Positions 24,021 to 32,864 of a stretch of DNA of 64,000 nt are shown one piece after another. The stretch is taken from positions 4,940,501 through 5,004,500 of the forward strand of contig NZ_CP068985.1 in assembly GCF_019397265.1 (NCBI RefSeq). The letters run 5' to 3'. Origin of the DNA: Nonomuraea coxensis DSM 45129 (GTDB taxonomy: Bacteria > Actinomycetota > Actinomycetes > Streptosporangiales > Streptosporangiaceae). The stretch's first letter is position 1. Each line of letters begins with the position of its first letter. The notes below the pieces were generated by a model, which worked only from the letters and a program-made list of their open reading frames with translations, was not told the DNA's origin and made no database searches. Position numbers and translations under genes: made by a program.

Positions 24021-27000
24021 GTGCGCGTGGGGATTCTGGGGCCGATCGAGGTCGAGTCGGCCGCCGTCGGGGGCGCCCGGCTGCGCCTGCTCCTCGCCCG
24101 GCTGGCGCTGGCGGGCGGGCGGGCCGTCACGGCGGAGGAGCTGGCCGGGTGCCTGTGGCCGGACGACCCGCCCGCCGACCCCGGCAACGCGCTGCAGTCG
24201 CTGGTCTCCCGCCTGCGGCGGGCGCTGCCCCGGGCCGGGGCGCTGGTGTCGGTGCCCGGCGGCTACCGGCTGGACGCCGGGACCGACGCAGAGGCGTTCG
24301 ACCGGCTCGCCGCCGAGGCCCGCCGCCGGGCGGATCCGGCCGTGCGGGACCGGCTGCTGACCGAGGCGCTGGCGCTGTGGCGGGGGCCGGCTCTGGGCGA
24401 GCTGGCGGCGCTGCCGTTCGCGGCCGGCCACGCCGTACGGCTGGAGGAGGCGCGCCTGGCCGCCGTCGAGGACCGCGCGGAGGCGCGCCTGGCCCTGCAC
24501 GGCACCACGGCAGGCCGCCCGCCCCCCGGACGCCCCGCCCCCGGCCTGCGCGCCTCTGAGCCGCCTGCCGCCGGCCTTTCCGCCGCCGGGTTCGCCTCGG
24601 AGGTCCTGGGGGAGCTGGCCGGGGAGCTGGGTGAGCTGGCCGGCCGGCATCCGCTGCGGGAGCGGCTGCACGCGCTCCGGGTCCGGGCCCTGCATGCCGC
24701 CGGACGGCGGGCGGAGGCCCTGGCCGCGTACGAGGAGTGCCGCCGCGCCCTGGCCGCCGAGCTGGGCACCGGCCCTGGGCCCGAGCTGCGCGAGGCCCAT
24801 CTGGAGGTGCTGCGGGCCGAGCCGCCCCGCCCCCGGCGGACGAACCTGCGCGCCCCGCTGACCAGTTTCGTCGGCCGCGACGCCGAGCTCGCGCGGGTCC
24901 GCGACCAGCTCCGCGCCGGCCGCCTGGTCACGCTGGTCGGCCCCGGCGGCGCGGGCAAGACCCGGCTGGCCACCACGGCCGCCGCCGCCCTGCTGGCCGA
25001 GCACACCGCGACGTGGCTGGTGGAGCTGGCCGCCGTCACCGACCCCGACGACGTGCCGCGGGCCGTGCTGTCCGTGCTCGGCGACCAGGCGAGCCGCCAT
25101 CCCGGCGTGACCGGCACGGTGGAGGTCCTGGCCGAGGCGCTGTCGCCGGGCCGCGTCCTGCTGGTGCTGGACAACTGCGAGCACGTGGCCGACGCGGCCG
25201 CCCGCCTGGCGGAGGAGCTGCTCGGCCGCTGCCCCCGCCTCCGGGTGCTGGCCACCAGCCGCGAGCCGCTGAGCATCCTGGGCGAGACCCTCAGCCCCGT
25301 GCCGCCGCTGCCGCCCGAGCCAGCCGTGCGGCTGCTCGCCGACCGCGCCGCGGCCATCGACCCCGCGCTCGTCCTCGACGCGGACGTCGCCGGCGAGATC
25401 TGCCGCAGGCTGGACGGGCTGCCACTCGCCATCGAGCTGGCCGCGGCCCGGCTGCGCGCCCTGACGCCGCGCGAGCTCGCCGACCGGCTCGGCGACCGGT
25501 TCCTGCTGCTGACCGGCGGCAGCCGTACCGCGCTGCCCCGCCACCGGACGCTGCGGGCCGTCGTCGCCTGGAGCTGGGACCTGCTCGACGACGGCGAGCG
25601 GGGCCTCGCCGAACGGCTCGCCGTCTTCGCGGGCGGCTTCGACCTGGCCGCCGTGGAAGGCGCGGGCGGCACGCTCGACCAGCTCGCCGCCCTGGTCGAC
25701 AAGTCCCTCGTCCAGGCCGCCGGGCCCGGCCGCCACCGCATGCTGGAGACGATCAGGGAGTACGGGCTGGAGCGGCTGGCCGACGCCGGCCGCCTGGCCG
25801 AGGCCCGCGCCCGCCACGCCGCCCACTACCGCGACCTGGCCGAACGGGCGGAACCGCGGCTGCGCGGCCCCGACCAGCTCGCCTGGATCGGGCGGCTGCT
25901 GGCCGACCACGACAACATCCTGACCGCGCTCCGCCACGCGGCCGGCACCGGCGACGCCGACACGGCGCTGCGGCTGGCGGCGGCGATGGGCATGTTCTGG
26001 GTCATCCGGGGCTTCAGCGCGGACTCCGCCGCCTGGATCGAACGCGCGCTCGCGCTGCCCGGACCCGCCCCGCGGCAGGCCCGCCTCGTCGCCTCCGCCG
26101 TCTGCCTGATCAACGCCGCGCTGGCCGGCGGGAACGTCCGGGCGGAGCCGGCGCTGCGCGAGCTGCGCCTGGCCGTCGGGGAGATGGATCCGGAGCCCGA
26201 GCATCCGGTGCTGGCGATGCTGGAGCCGGCGCTGGCCCTGTTCACCGACGACTCGGCGCTCGGCATGGAGGTGATCGGGCGGCGGCTGTCCCATCCTGAC
26301 CCGTGGACGCGCGGCATGCTGTACGTCGCGCGGGCCGCGCTGAAGGAGAACGACGGCGACATGGCCGGCTCGCGGGAGGACCTGCTGTCGGGGTGCGAGC
26401 ACCTGCGGGTGTCCGGCGAGCGGTGGGGCCTGTCGATGGCGCTGACCTCGCTCGCGGAGACGCACGCGGTGTTCGGCGCGTTCGACGCGGCGCTGGCGGC
26501 CATGGCGGAGGCCATGACGCTGCTGCGGGAGCTCGATCCGGAGGCGGGCCTGCGGCACCAGCAGGGCTGGCGGGCGCAGATCCGCGTCCGGCAGGGCGAC
26601 GTCGAGCGGGCCCGCGCGGAGCTGCGCGCGATGCTGGAGCCGGACGGGAGCGAGCCGACGGAGCACGATCTCGCCTTCGCGCATCTCGGGCTGGGCGACC
26701 TGGCCCGCGTGGAGGGTGAGTTCGAGGCCGCGGAGCGTTCGTACGAGCGGGCCACGGAGCTGCTGGAGCGGTCCGTCCCGGCCGTGCCGCAGCTGCGGGC
26801 GCTGGTCCTGGTCGGGCAGGCCCAGCTGGCGGTGGCGCGCGGGACGCTGAAGGAGGCGGCCGGCCACGTGGCCGAGGCGGTCGAGCTGACGTTGCCGGTG
26901 CGGGACATGCCGGTGCTGGCGAGGTCCGCGGTCGCCGTCGCCGCGCTGCGGGCCGCGCAGGGCGCGCCCGAGCGGGCGGCGGCCCTCGCCGGCGCGGCGG

Positions 27001-27182
27001 AACGGCTCCGCGGCGCTCCGGACGCGGCGCTGCCCGACGTGGCCCGCCTGGTCTCCCTGCTGCGCGCCCGCCTGGGCGCGGCCGGCTACGCCGCCGCGCA
27101 CGCCCGCGGCCTGGCCCTGTCCCCCGCCGAGGCCGTGGCGCTGGTCGGCGCGGCGACGGCGGAGGCACGCGACGGCGGCTGA
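24021..27182 (+). CDS. AfsR-like regulator (wHTH-BTAD-NB-ARC-TPR), 1,053 residues
   Basis: The protein starts GTG (VRVGILGPIEVESAAVGGAR). Winged helix about 1-85, BTAD about 90-275 interrupted by a Pro/Ala-rich insertion (GRPPPGRPAPG), then LTSFVGRDAELARVRDQL and an NB-ARC ATPase with Walker A GPGGAGKTRL near residue 307, Walker B LLVLDNCEHV, ATSREPL and LPLAIELAAARLRAL. The remainder is a TPR-like solenoid. This is the STAND-type activator layout of AfsR, which integrates signals before activating transcription. It is followed convergently by an ABC exporter; the pair could be functionally related but the orientation does not require it. Confidence 0.92.
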   Translation: MRVGILGPIEVESAAVGGARLRLLLARLALAGGRAVTAEELAGCLWPDDPPADPGNALQSLVSRLRRALPRAGALVSVPGGYRLDAGTDAEAFDRLAAEARRRADPAVRDRLLTEALALWRGPALGELAALPFAAGHAVRLEEARLAAVEDRAEARLALHGTTAGRPPPGRPAPGLRASEPPAAGLSAAGFASEVLGELAGELGELAGRHPLRERLHALRVRALHAAGRRAEALAAYEECRRALAAELGTGPGPELREAHLEVLRAEPPRPRRTNLRAPLTSFVGRDAELARVRDQLRAGRLVTLVGPGGAGKTRLATTAAAALLAEHTATWLVELAAVTDPDDVPRAVLSVLGDQASRHPGVTGTVEVLAEALSPGRVLLVLDNCEHVADAAARLAEELLGRCPRLRVLATSREPLSILGETLSPVPPLPPEPAVRLLADRAAAIDPALVLDADVAGEICRRLDGLPLAIELAAARLRALTPRELADRLGDRFLLLTGGSRTALPRHRTLRAVVAWSWDLLDDGERGLAERLAVFAGGFDLAAVEGAGGTLDQLAALVDKSLVQAAGPGRHRMLETIREYGLERLADAGRLAEARARHAAHYRDLAERAEPRLRGPDQLAWIGRLLADHDNILTALRHAAGTGDADTALRLAAAMGMFWVIRGFSADSAAWIERALALPGPAPRQARLVASAVCLINAALAGGNVRAEPALRELRLAVGEMDPEPEHPVLAMLEPALALFTDDSALGMEVIGRRLSHPDPWTRGMLYVARAALKENDGDMAGSREDLLSGCEHLRVSGERWGLSMALTSLAETHAVFGAFDAALAAMAEAMTLLRELDPEAGLRHQQGWRAQIRVRQGDVERARAELRAMLEPDGSEPTEHDLAFAHLGLGDLARVEGEFEAAERSYERATELLERSVPAVPQLRALVLVGQAQLAVARGTLKEAAGHVAEAVELTLPVRDMPVLARSAVAVAALRAAQGAPERAAALAGAAERLRGAPDAALPDVARLVSLLRARLGAAGYAAAHARGLALSPAEAVALVGAATAEARDGG

Positions 27183-27203
27183 ACCGCCGGAGGGCGGGCC
27201 CGG

Positions 27204-28025
27204 TCAGGCGCGGCGGCGGTAGGCGGCGACGGCGAGCGGGACGAGCACCGCCAGCATCACCACGCCCGTGACCAGCGTCCACGCCACGCCGGTGGCGACC
27301 GGCCCGCCCAGCATCAGCCCGCGGGCGGCCTCCATGGCGTGGTTGACCGGGTTGACCGAGACCCAGGCCCGCAGCCAGCCCGGCAGCGTGTCCTCCGGGG
27401 TGACCATGCTGGTGCCGAACGTCAGCGGGAACAGCACGACGAACGCCGTCCCCTGCACCCCGCCCGGCTCCCGCATCACCATCCCGAGCAGCACGAACGC
27501 CCAGCTCACGCAGAACGCCAGGAACACCGCGAGCAGGCACGCCGCCAGCACGGGCCCGATCCCCGTGCGGGCGCGGAAGCCCAGCGCGTAGCCGAAGCCG
27601 AGCAGCACCGCCTCCGCGAGCACGTACCGGATCAGGTCGCCCAGCACCGAGCCGATGAGCGGCGCGGAGCGGCCGATCGGCAGGCTGCGGAACCGGTCGA
27701 AGATCCCCTTCTTGATGTCGGTGGTGAGGTTGACGCCGGTCGCCATCCCGCCGAACAGCACGGTCTGCACCATGATCGCCGGGAGCAGGAACTGCAGGTA
27801 ATCGCCGGTCGAGCCGGCGACCGCGCCGCCGAGCAGGAACACGTAGACGACGACGAACACGACCGGCTGCAGGGTGACGTCGAGCAGTTGCTCGGGGGTG
27901 CGCAGGGTCTTGCGGACGCTCCGGCCGGCCAGGGCGAGGCTGTGCCGGGCGAGCCTGAACGCGCGCCGCCCCTCCTCGCGGCGGGCGGCGGCCCGCGAAG
28001 GGGCCGCGGTCTCGGTGGTGGTCAC
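27204..28025 (-). CDS. ABC-2 type exporter permease (DrrB-like)
   Basis: The 273-residue membrane protein has about six hydrophobic segments (PVVFVVVYVFLLGG, VQTVLFGGMATGVNL, AEAVLLGFGYALGF, AACLLAVFLAFCVSWAFVLL, TLVTGVVMLAVLVPLAVAA) and the family core FDRFRSLPIGRSAPLIGSVL. It starts GTG at 28025, overlapping the ATPase stop as GTGA. With the ATPase it forms a daunorubicin-type drug exporter; the substrate is not predictable. Confidence 0.92.
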   Translation of the reverse strand: MTTTETAAPSRAAARREEGRRAFRLARHSLALAGRSVRKTLRTPEQLLDVTLQPVVFVVVYVFLLGGAVAGSTGDYLQFLLPAIMVQTVLFGGMATGVNLTTDIKKGIFDRFRSLPIGRSAPLIGSVLGDLIRYVLAEAVLLGFGYALGFRARTGIGPVLAACLLAVFLAFCVSWAFVLLGMVMREPGGVQGTAFVVLFPLTFGTSMVTPEDTLPGWLRAWVSVNPVNHAMEAARGLMLGGPVATGVAWTLVTGVVMLAVLVPLAVAAYRRRA

Positions 28026-28990
28026 GCCGCGCTCTCCCGTCCGCCGGACCGGCCGGTGCGGTGGCCGGTGAGGGTGAAGAAGACCTCGTCCAGGCTGGGG
28101 AGGCGGAGCGACAGCTCGGTGACGGCGAGGCCGGCCGCGTCCAGACGGCGGACGATCTCGGTGAACGCGGCGGCGTCGTCCACCGGCACGGTCGTCACGT
28201 CGCGGCCGGGCGACTCGGCGGGCCGGCCGGCGACCGCCGCGGCGATGGCCGCCGCCTCGGCCAGGCGGTCAGGGTCGGCGGGGCGCACCAGCACGGTCTG
28301 GCCGCCGGCGACGCGCTTCAGCTCGGCGGCGGTGCCGTGCGCGATCACCCGGCCGTGGTCGACGACCGAGATCGCGTCGGCCAGGGCGTCGGCCTCCTCC
28401 AGGTACTGGGTGGTGAGCAGGACGGTGACGCCGTCGGCGACGAGGCGGCGGACGATCGCCCACACGTCCTCGCGCTTGGCCGGGTCGAGGCCGGTCGTCG
28501 GCTCGTCCAGGAAGATCACGTCGGGCCGGCCGACGAGGCTCGCGGCCAGGTCGAGGCGGCGCCGCATGCCGCCCGAGTAGGTGCCGGCGCGCCGGTCGGC
28601 GGCCTCGGCCAGGCCGAAGTCCGCCAGCAGGCGGGCGGCGCGGGACCTGGCCTCGCGGGAGCGGAGGTCGAGCAGGCGGCCGATGAGGACGAGGTTCTCG
28701 GCGCCGGTCAGGTCCTCGTCGACGGAGGCGTACTGGCCGGTCAGGCCGATGAGGCGGCGGACGCGGGCGGGGTGGCGCACGACGTCCACGCCGGCGACGG
28801 CCGCGCGGCCCGCGTCGGGGCGCAGGAGCGTGGCCAGGACGCGCACGGCGGTGGTCTTGCCGGCGCCGTTGGGTCCGAGGACCGCGAGCACGGTGCCGGG
28901 CGGGGCGGACAAGGAGATGCCGTTCAGGGCGGTGGTCTCGCCGAAGCGTTTGACCAGGCCCTCGGCTTCGAAGGCGTACATGGGGGCCAT
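28022..28990 (-). CDS. ABC exporter ATP-binding protein (DrrA-like)
   Basis: Walker A is GPNGAGKTTAVRVLATLLRP, the Q-loop lies at GLTGQYASVDEDLTGAENLV, the signature is YSGGMRRRLDLAASL, and Walker B is VIFLDEPTTGLDPA. The DrrA-type C-terminal domain ends LRLPSLDEVFFTLTGH. Start codons at 28990 and 28981 are both possible; neither has a clear ribosome site, so a leaderless transcript is possible. It drives the permease encoded next, with a 4-bp overlap. Confidence 0.92.
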   Translation of the reverse strand: MAPMYAFEAEGLVKRFGETTALNGISLSAPPGTVLAVLGPNGAGKTTAVRVLATLLRPDAGRAAVAGVDVVRHPARVRRLIGLTGQYASVDEDLTGAENLVLIGRLLDLRSREARSRAARLLADFGLAEAADRRAGTYSGGMRRRLDLAASLVGRPDVIFLDEPTTGLDPAKREDVWAIVRRLVADGVTVLLTTQYLEEADALADAISVVDHGRVIAHGTAAELKRVAGGQTVLVRPADPDRLAEAAAIAAAVAGRPAESPGRDVTTVPVDDAAAFTEIVRRLDAAGLAVTELSLRLPSLDEVFFTLTGHRTGRSGGRESAA

Positions 28991-29058
28991 CGTGGGGCGC
29001 GGCGCTGCCGTTTCCCGCACAGAACGCTGTCAGCCCCCGGCGCAGGCTGACAGCGGGG

Positions 29059-29970
29059 TCATCCGGTGAGGGCGCGGGCCAGGTCGGCGGCCGGTCCTGG
29101 CGGCAGCGCGCCGTGCAGGAGTTCGACGCGGTGGACGAGGCGCGGCGCGGACACCGGCACCCCCACCGGCACCCCCACCGGCACCCCCACCGCCCCCGCC
29201 TCGCCGCGCAGGGGCGGGGCGGGCAGGGCGGAGGCGGGCAGCAGGGTCAGGCCGTGCCCGGCGGCCACGAGGGCGAGCACCGTGCGCACGTCGTCGCCCC
29301 GGTGCTCCAGCGCCACGGGGAACCCGTCGCCGGCGAGGGCGCGCAGCCGGGGCAGCGGGCAGAGCGGCGTCGCCAGCCAGCGCGCGTCCACCAGGTCGGC
29401 CAGCCGCAGCGCCGCCCGCCCGGCCAGGGGATGGCCGGCGGGGAGCGCCACGACCACGTCCTCCTCGCCGACGCCGGCGATCGTCATCGGCCCGGCGTCG
29501 GGCGGCCGGAGCGGGTCGCTGGGCGCGGCGAGGCCGTCGGCCAGCCCGAGGTCCGCGTCCCCCTCGGCCACCAGCGCGGCGACCCGCTCGGGCCCGCACG
29601 TCACCACGGTCACCTCCAGCCGGGGGAACGTGGCGCGGGCCCGCGCCAGCCGGTCGGCGAGCCCGGAGGTGAAGCCGAGCGGGGTGGCGGCCAGGCGGAT
29701 GCGGTGGCGGGGCGTGGCGGCGGCCCGCAGCACGTCGGCGCGAGCCGCGCGCAGGCGCAGCAGCAGCGGCTCGGCGTGCTCCAGCAGCCGCCGCCCCGCC
29801 GGGGTCGGCTCCACGGGACGCCGGCTCAGCAGCGGCAGGCCGAGGTCGGCCTCCAGCGCGGCGACCTGCTGGGAGATCGCCGACTGGGTGTAGCCCAGCT
29901 CGGCGGCGGCGGCCGAGAAGGAGCCGCAGCGGGCCACGGTCACGAACGTCGTCAGCAGATGAGGGTCCAT
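29059..29970 (-). CDS. LysR-family transcriptional regulator
   Basis: The product (about 303 residues) has the N-terminal HTH (LLTTFVTVARCGSFSAAAAE, YTQSAISQQVAALEADLG) and a LysR effector domain. Its third quarter contains a Gly-Val-Pro-Val repeat (three GVPV units) from a 12-bp tandem DNA repeat, sitting in a loop where copy number may vary. It is divergent from the amidotransferase-like gene at 30033, 62 bp away, the usual LysR-target geometry. Confidence 0.9.
   Translation of the reverse strand: MDPHLLTTFVTVARCGSFSAAAAELGYTQSAISQQVAALEADLGLPLLSRRPVEPTPAGRRLLEHAEPLLLRLRAARADVLRAAATPRHRIRLAATPLGFTSGLADRLARARATFPRLEVTVVTCGPERVAALVAEGDADLGLADGLAAPSDPLRPPDAGPMTIAGVGEEDVVVALPAGHPLAGRAALRLADLVDARWLATPLCPLPRLRALAGDGFPVALEHRGDDVRTVLALVAAGHGLTLLPASALPAPPLRGEAGAVGVPVGVPVGVPVSAPRLVHRVELLHGALPPGPAADLARALTG
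29156..29191 (+). repeat. 12-bp tandem repeat inside the LysR gene
   Basis: GGCACCCCCACC occurs three times in perfect succession at 29156, 29168 and 29180. Each unit encodes Gly-Val-Pro-Val on the minus strand, so copy-number changes stay in frame. Confidence 0.9.
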
Positions 29971-30032
29971 CAGCAACCCTTATATCAGGTGCAGGAATCA
30001 TCGTTGGCGCTTCACCGGTAGGAGCCGTCACG

Positions 30033-30740
30033 ATGGTTGGCATGAGAATCGCCCTTGTCGGGGACCGCTCCCCCAGTGTCCGCTCGCACACCCGCGTCCC
30101 CTGGGTCATGGAGGCGCTGCGGGAGCACGACGGCATCGCCCTCGACCCCTACTGGATCCCCACCACGGACGTCGCCGCCGGGCTGGACGGCTTCGACGGC
30201 GTCTGGCTGCTGCCCGGCAGCCCGTACCGGGACGAGGCGGGCGCGGTCGAGGCCGTACGCGTGGCCAGGGAGGGCGGCCTGCCGTTCCTCGGCACCTGCG
30301 CCGGCTTCCAGCACATGCTCCTGGAGTACGCCCGCCACGTGTGCGGGCTGGACGTGGCGCACGCCGAGAACGACCCGGCCGGCCGTGACTTCCTGCTCAC
30401 GCCGCTGGCCTGCTCGCTGGCCGGCCACGAGAGCCTGGTCCGGCTCACGCCCGGCACCCTCGTCGCCCGGATCGTGGCCGCGCGGGAGACGCTGGAGTCC
30501 TACATCTGCTCGTACGGGCTCAACGAGTCCTACCGGGACGCCCTGACCGCGGGCGGGCTGGTGTTCTCCGGCCACGCCGCCGACGACGGCGCCGCCCGCG
30601 TGGCCGAGCTGCCCGGCCATCCGTTCTTCCTGGCCACGCTGTTCCAGCCGGAGCTGGCCGAACGGGACGGCCGGGCGCATCCGGTGATCTCGGCGTTCGC
30701 CGCCGCCGTGGCCCGCCGCGCGGCGGAGCTGCCTGCCTGA
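30033..30740 (+). CDS. class I glutamine-amidotransferase-like protein (CTP synthase C-terminal-related)
   Basis: The 235-residue product resembles the glutaminase half of CTP synthase without the synthetase domain. The nucleophile elbow is FLGTCAGFQHMLLEYAR with Cys in GTCAG. The usual His-x-Glu at the end of the triad appears as LFQPELAER, so the His is replaced by Gln, a known peculiarity of this stand-alone family, and glutaminase activity is uncertain. AGGAG lies 8 bases before the ATG. It is probably controlled by the divergent LysR regulator. It ends one base before the convergent methyltransferase gene. Confidence 0.87.
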   Translation: MVGMRIALVGDRSPSVRSHTRVPWVMEALREHDGIALDPYWIPTTDVAAGLDGFDGVWLLPGSPYRDEAGAVEAVRVAREGGLPFLGTCAGFQHMLLEYARHVCGLDVAHAENDPAGRDFLLTPLACSLAGHESLVRLTPGTLVARIVAARETLESYICSYGLNESYRDALTAGGLVFSGHAADDGAARVAELPGHPFFLATLFQPELAERDGRAHPVISAFAAAVARRAAELPA

Positions 30741-30741
30741 G

Positions 30742-31479
30742 TCAGGGCTTCTCCCAGACCGACACGTGCCGGGTGCTCTCGCCGGTGAACGGCTCGCGCG
30801 TCCAGCTCTCCCAGCGCTCGCGCAGCCGCATCCCGGCGAGCCGGGCCATGAGGTCGAGCTCGGCCGGCCAGACGTAGCGGAACGGGATCGAGCGGAACCG
30901 GCCCCGGTCCCCGGCGACGTCGACGTAGTTGGAGCTCATGGCCTGGGTGGCCACGTCGTAGACGTCGTAGGCCCACGAGCCGTCGCCGACGTGGAACGGC
31001 ACGACCGTCTGGCCGGGCGGCAGCCGGCGCAGGTCGGGGACGCCGACCTCGACGACGAAGCAGCCGCCGGGCGCCAGGTGGGCGGCGGCGTTGCGGAAGC
31101 AGTCGACCTGGGCGTCCTGGGTGGTGAGGTTGTTGATCGTGTTGTAGACGAGGTAGGCGACCGTGAACGTCCCCGGCGCCTTGGCGGTGGCGAAGTCGCC
31201 GATCGTCACCTCGACGTCCGCGCCGCCCGGCTTGGCGCGCAGCCGCTCGACCATCGCCCGCGACAGGTCGATGCCGTGCACGGGCACGCCGCGGCGGGCG
31301 AGCGGCAGCGCGAGGCGGCCGGTGCCGACGCCGAGCTCCAGGGCGCGGCCCTCGCCGGCCAGCTCGGCCAGCAGGTCCACGGCGGGCTCGACCGCCTCGG
31401 GGGCGAACATGGCGGCGGAGAAGTCGTCGTAGCGGGCGGCGACGCTCTCGCCGAAGAAACCGTCCTCGGGATCATCCAC
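30742..31479 (-). CDS. class I SAM-dependent methyltransferase
   Basis: The 245-residue enzyme has motif I ALELGVGTGRLALPLARRG, an acidic ribose-binding residue in GIDLSRAMVERL, and YNTINNLTTQDAQVDCFRNA typical of actinobacterial class I methyltransferases. The acceptor is unknown; the C-terminal half has no lipid- or RNA-binding motif that I can identify. Confidence 0.9.
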   Translation of the reverse strand: MDDPEDGFFGESVAARYDDFSAAMFAPEAVEPAVDLLAELAGEGRALELGVGTGRLALPLARRGVPVHGIDLSRAMVERLRAKPGGADVEVTIGDFATAKAPGTFTVAYLVYNTINNLTTQDAQVDCFRNAAAHLAPGGCFVVEVGVPDLRRLPPGQTVVPFHVGDGSWAYDVYDVATQAMSSNYVDVAGDRGRFRSIPFRYVWPAELDLMARLAGMRLRERWESWTREPFTGESTRHVSVWEKP

Positions 31480-31536
31480 GGCCGGGACGCTACCCGCGCC
31501 GGCCGGCGCGCTGCCACCGCTTTTCCGTCCGCGCCG

Positions 31537-32412
31537 TCAGCCCGGCCGCCTGATGCTCTCGATGATCCTGGCGAAGCCCTCCTTCCCGTGGCCCGCGTCG
31601 ACCTGGCGCCGGACGAGCCGCTGGACCATGGCGACGACCTCGGTGCTGACGCCCTGGTCGGCGCTGGCGGCCACGAGGTACGTGAGGTCGGAGAACTCCA
31701 GGCTCTGCTGCCCGGGGACGGTGTAGTCGCCGCCGTCGATCACCTCGGCGAACCCGGCGAAGGCGCCGGTCATGGCGGTCAGCCACGGGGCGGCCATGGC
31801 GGCGAACTCACCCGCTGTGACACCGGCGGGGGCGACCATGGCGGCGCCGTGCGCGAACCCGGCGAACATGACGTACATGCCGGCGAGGAGGGCGAGGTCG
31901 TACAGGGACGCCATTCCGGCGTCCTCGCCGAAGTAGGTGCTGGTCCCCCACAGGTCGAACAGGCGCCGGTGCTCGTGGAAGACGTCCGCCGACCCGCTGT
32001 AGAGGACCGACGCCCCCGGCCGGCCGATCATCCGCGGCACGGCCATGATGCCGCCGTCCAGGTACGCGGCCCCGGCGCCGGCCGCCCACGCCGCCGTCTC
32101 CCGCGCCTGGGCCGGGGTCGTCGTGGTGACGTTGACCAGGGTCCGTCCGGCCAGCTCGGCCGCGAGCGGATCGAGCACCTCGCGGACCGAGGCGTGGTCC
32201 AGCAGGCAGACGATCACCGGCCCGCCGGCCCGGACCGCGTCACCGGCCGTGGCGGCGGCCCGCGCTCCCTGTGCCACCAGGCGGTCCGCCCTGCCCGGCG
32301 ACCGGTTCCATACCGTCACCCGGTGCCCCGCCGCCACCAGGGCGGCCGCGAGCGCGCCGCCCATCTCGCCCAGTCCGAGCACGCTCACCTGAATGTCGTC
32401 GTCGTGTGTCAT
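31537..32412 (-). CDS. imine-reductase-like NAD(P)-dependent oxidoreductase
   Basis: The 291-residue enzyme has a Rossmann fingerprint VLGLGEMGGALAAAL and NADP-type WNRSPGRADRL. The central block NVTTTTPAQARETAAWAAG plus YLDGGIMAVPRMIGRPGASV and LYSGS is characteristic of the imine reductase (IRED) branch of the beta-hydroxyacid dehydrogenase superfamily. A C-terminal helical domain (ASLYDLALLAGMYVMFAG) holds the usual active-site Asp/Tyr position. The start at 32412 follows family length; upstream in-frame sequence is not conserved. It is divergent from the HxlR regulator, with two palindromes between them. Confidence 0.88.
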   Translation of the reverse strand: MTHDDDIQVSVLGLGEMGGALAAALVAAGHRVTVWNRSPGRADRLVAQGARAAATAGDAVRAGGPVIVCLLDHASVREVLDPLAAELAGRTLVNVTTTTPAQARETAAWAAGAGAAYLDGGIMAVPRMIGRPGASVLYSGSADVFHEHRRLFDLWGTSTYFGEDAGMASLYDLALLAGMYVMFAGFAHGAAMVAPAGVTAGEFAAMAAPWLTAMTGAFAGFAEVIDGGDYTVPGQQSLEFSDLTYLVAASADQGVSTEVVAMVQRLVRRQVDAGHGKEGFARIIESIRRPG

Positions 32413-32452
32413 GGCCCCATCCTGTCCACCACCGGTAAGGTGCACCAGTACG

Positions 32453-32464
32453 GACTAATTAGTC
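32453..32464. promoter_or_regulatory. palindrome GACTAATTAGTC in the IRED-HxlR intergenic region
   Basis: A perfect 12-bp AT-centred palindrome 41 bases upstream of the IRED start. It may overlap the promoter of one gene and serve as operator for the HxlR protein. Confidence 0.6.
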
Positions 32465-32467
32465 AGG

Positions 32468-32483
32468 TACTCACCTGTGAGTA
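32468..32483. promoter_or_regulatory. inverted repeat TACTCAC-CT-GTGAGTA (HxlR operator candidate)
   Basis: Perfect 7-bp arms separated by CT, 22 bases upstream of the HxlR start and four bases after the previous palindrome. The half-site TACTnAC resembles operators of HxlR-type regulators, so this is the better candidate for autoregulation. Confidence 0.7.
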
Positions 32484-32504
32484 AGTACGGCGGGGAGAGA
32501 GCGG

Positions 32505-32864
32505 ATGGCGGCATCGGCACGGCGGGGTCCCTATTTCTGCGGCATCGACGCGGCGATGGACGTCGTCACCGGCAAGTGGAAGTCACTGATCCTGTGGGAG
32601 CTGCACCACCACGGCACCCGCCGATTCGCCGAGCTGCGCCGCGGCCTGCCGGGCGTCAGCGAGAAGATGCTGATCCAGCATCTGCGCGAGATGGAGGAGG
32701 ATGGGCTCGTGCATCGCGAGGTCTACCGCGAGGTGCCGCCGAAGGTGGAGTACTCCCTGACCGAGCACGGCGTCTCGCTCAACGCGGCCCTCGCCCCTCT
32801 GGGGGACTGGGGCGCCGAACGCATGCGGCGGATCGGCGCGGAGAAAGTCTCCGCCCCCGCCTAG
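32505..32864 (+). CDS. HxlR-family transcriptional regulator
   Basis: The 119-residue winged-helix protein has GIDAAMDVVTGKWKSLILWE, RRFAELRRGLPGVSEKMLIQHLREMEEDGL, and the wing VPPKVEYSLTEHG. A Cys near the N-terminus (YFCGID) is at the position used as redox or electrophile sensor in many HxlR proteins. It is likely to repress the divergent imine-reductase-like gene and itself. It overlaps the convergent SRPBCC gene by four bases. Confidence 0.92.
   Translation: MAASARRGPYFCGIDAAMDVVTGKWKSLILWELHHHGTRRFAELRRGLPGVSEKMLIQHLREMEEDGLVHREVYREVPPKVEYSLTEHGVSLNAALAPLGDWGAERMRRIGAEKVSAPA

Noticed and set aside
8594..27182. Antibiotic biosynthetic cluster suggested by two BTAD/AfsR-type regulators and an ABC exporter
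   Set aside because: No polyketide, peptide, terpene or RiPP synthetic enzymes lie between or near them, so the regulators cannot be assigned to a cluster here.
23844..28580. Long open frames antisense to the serine hydrolase, AfsR-like and ABC genes, some over 1,000 codons
   Set aside because: They consist of Arg/Pro/Gly/Ala low-complexity sequence forced by GC-rich codons of the real genes and contain no domain motifs.
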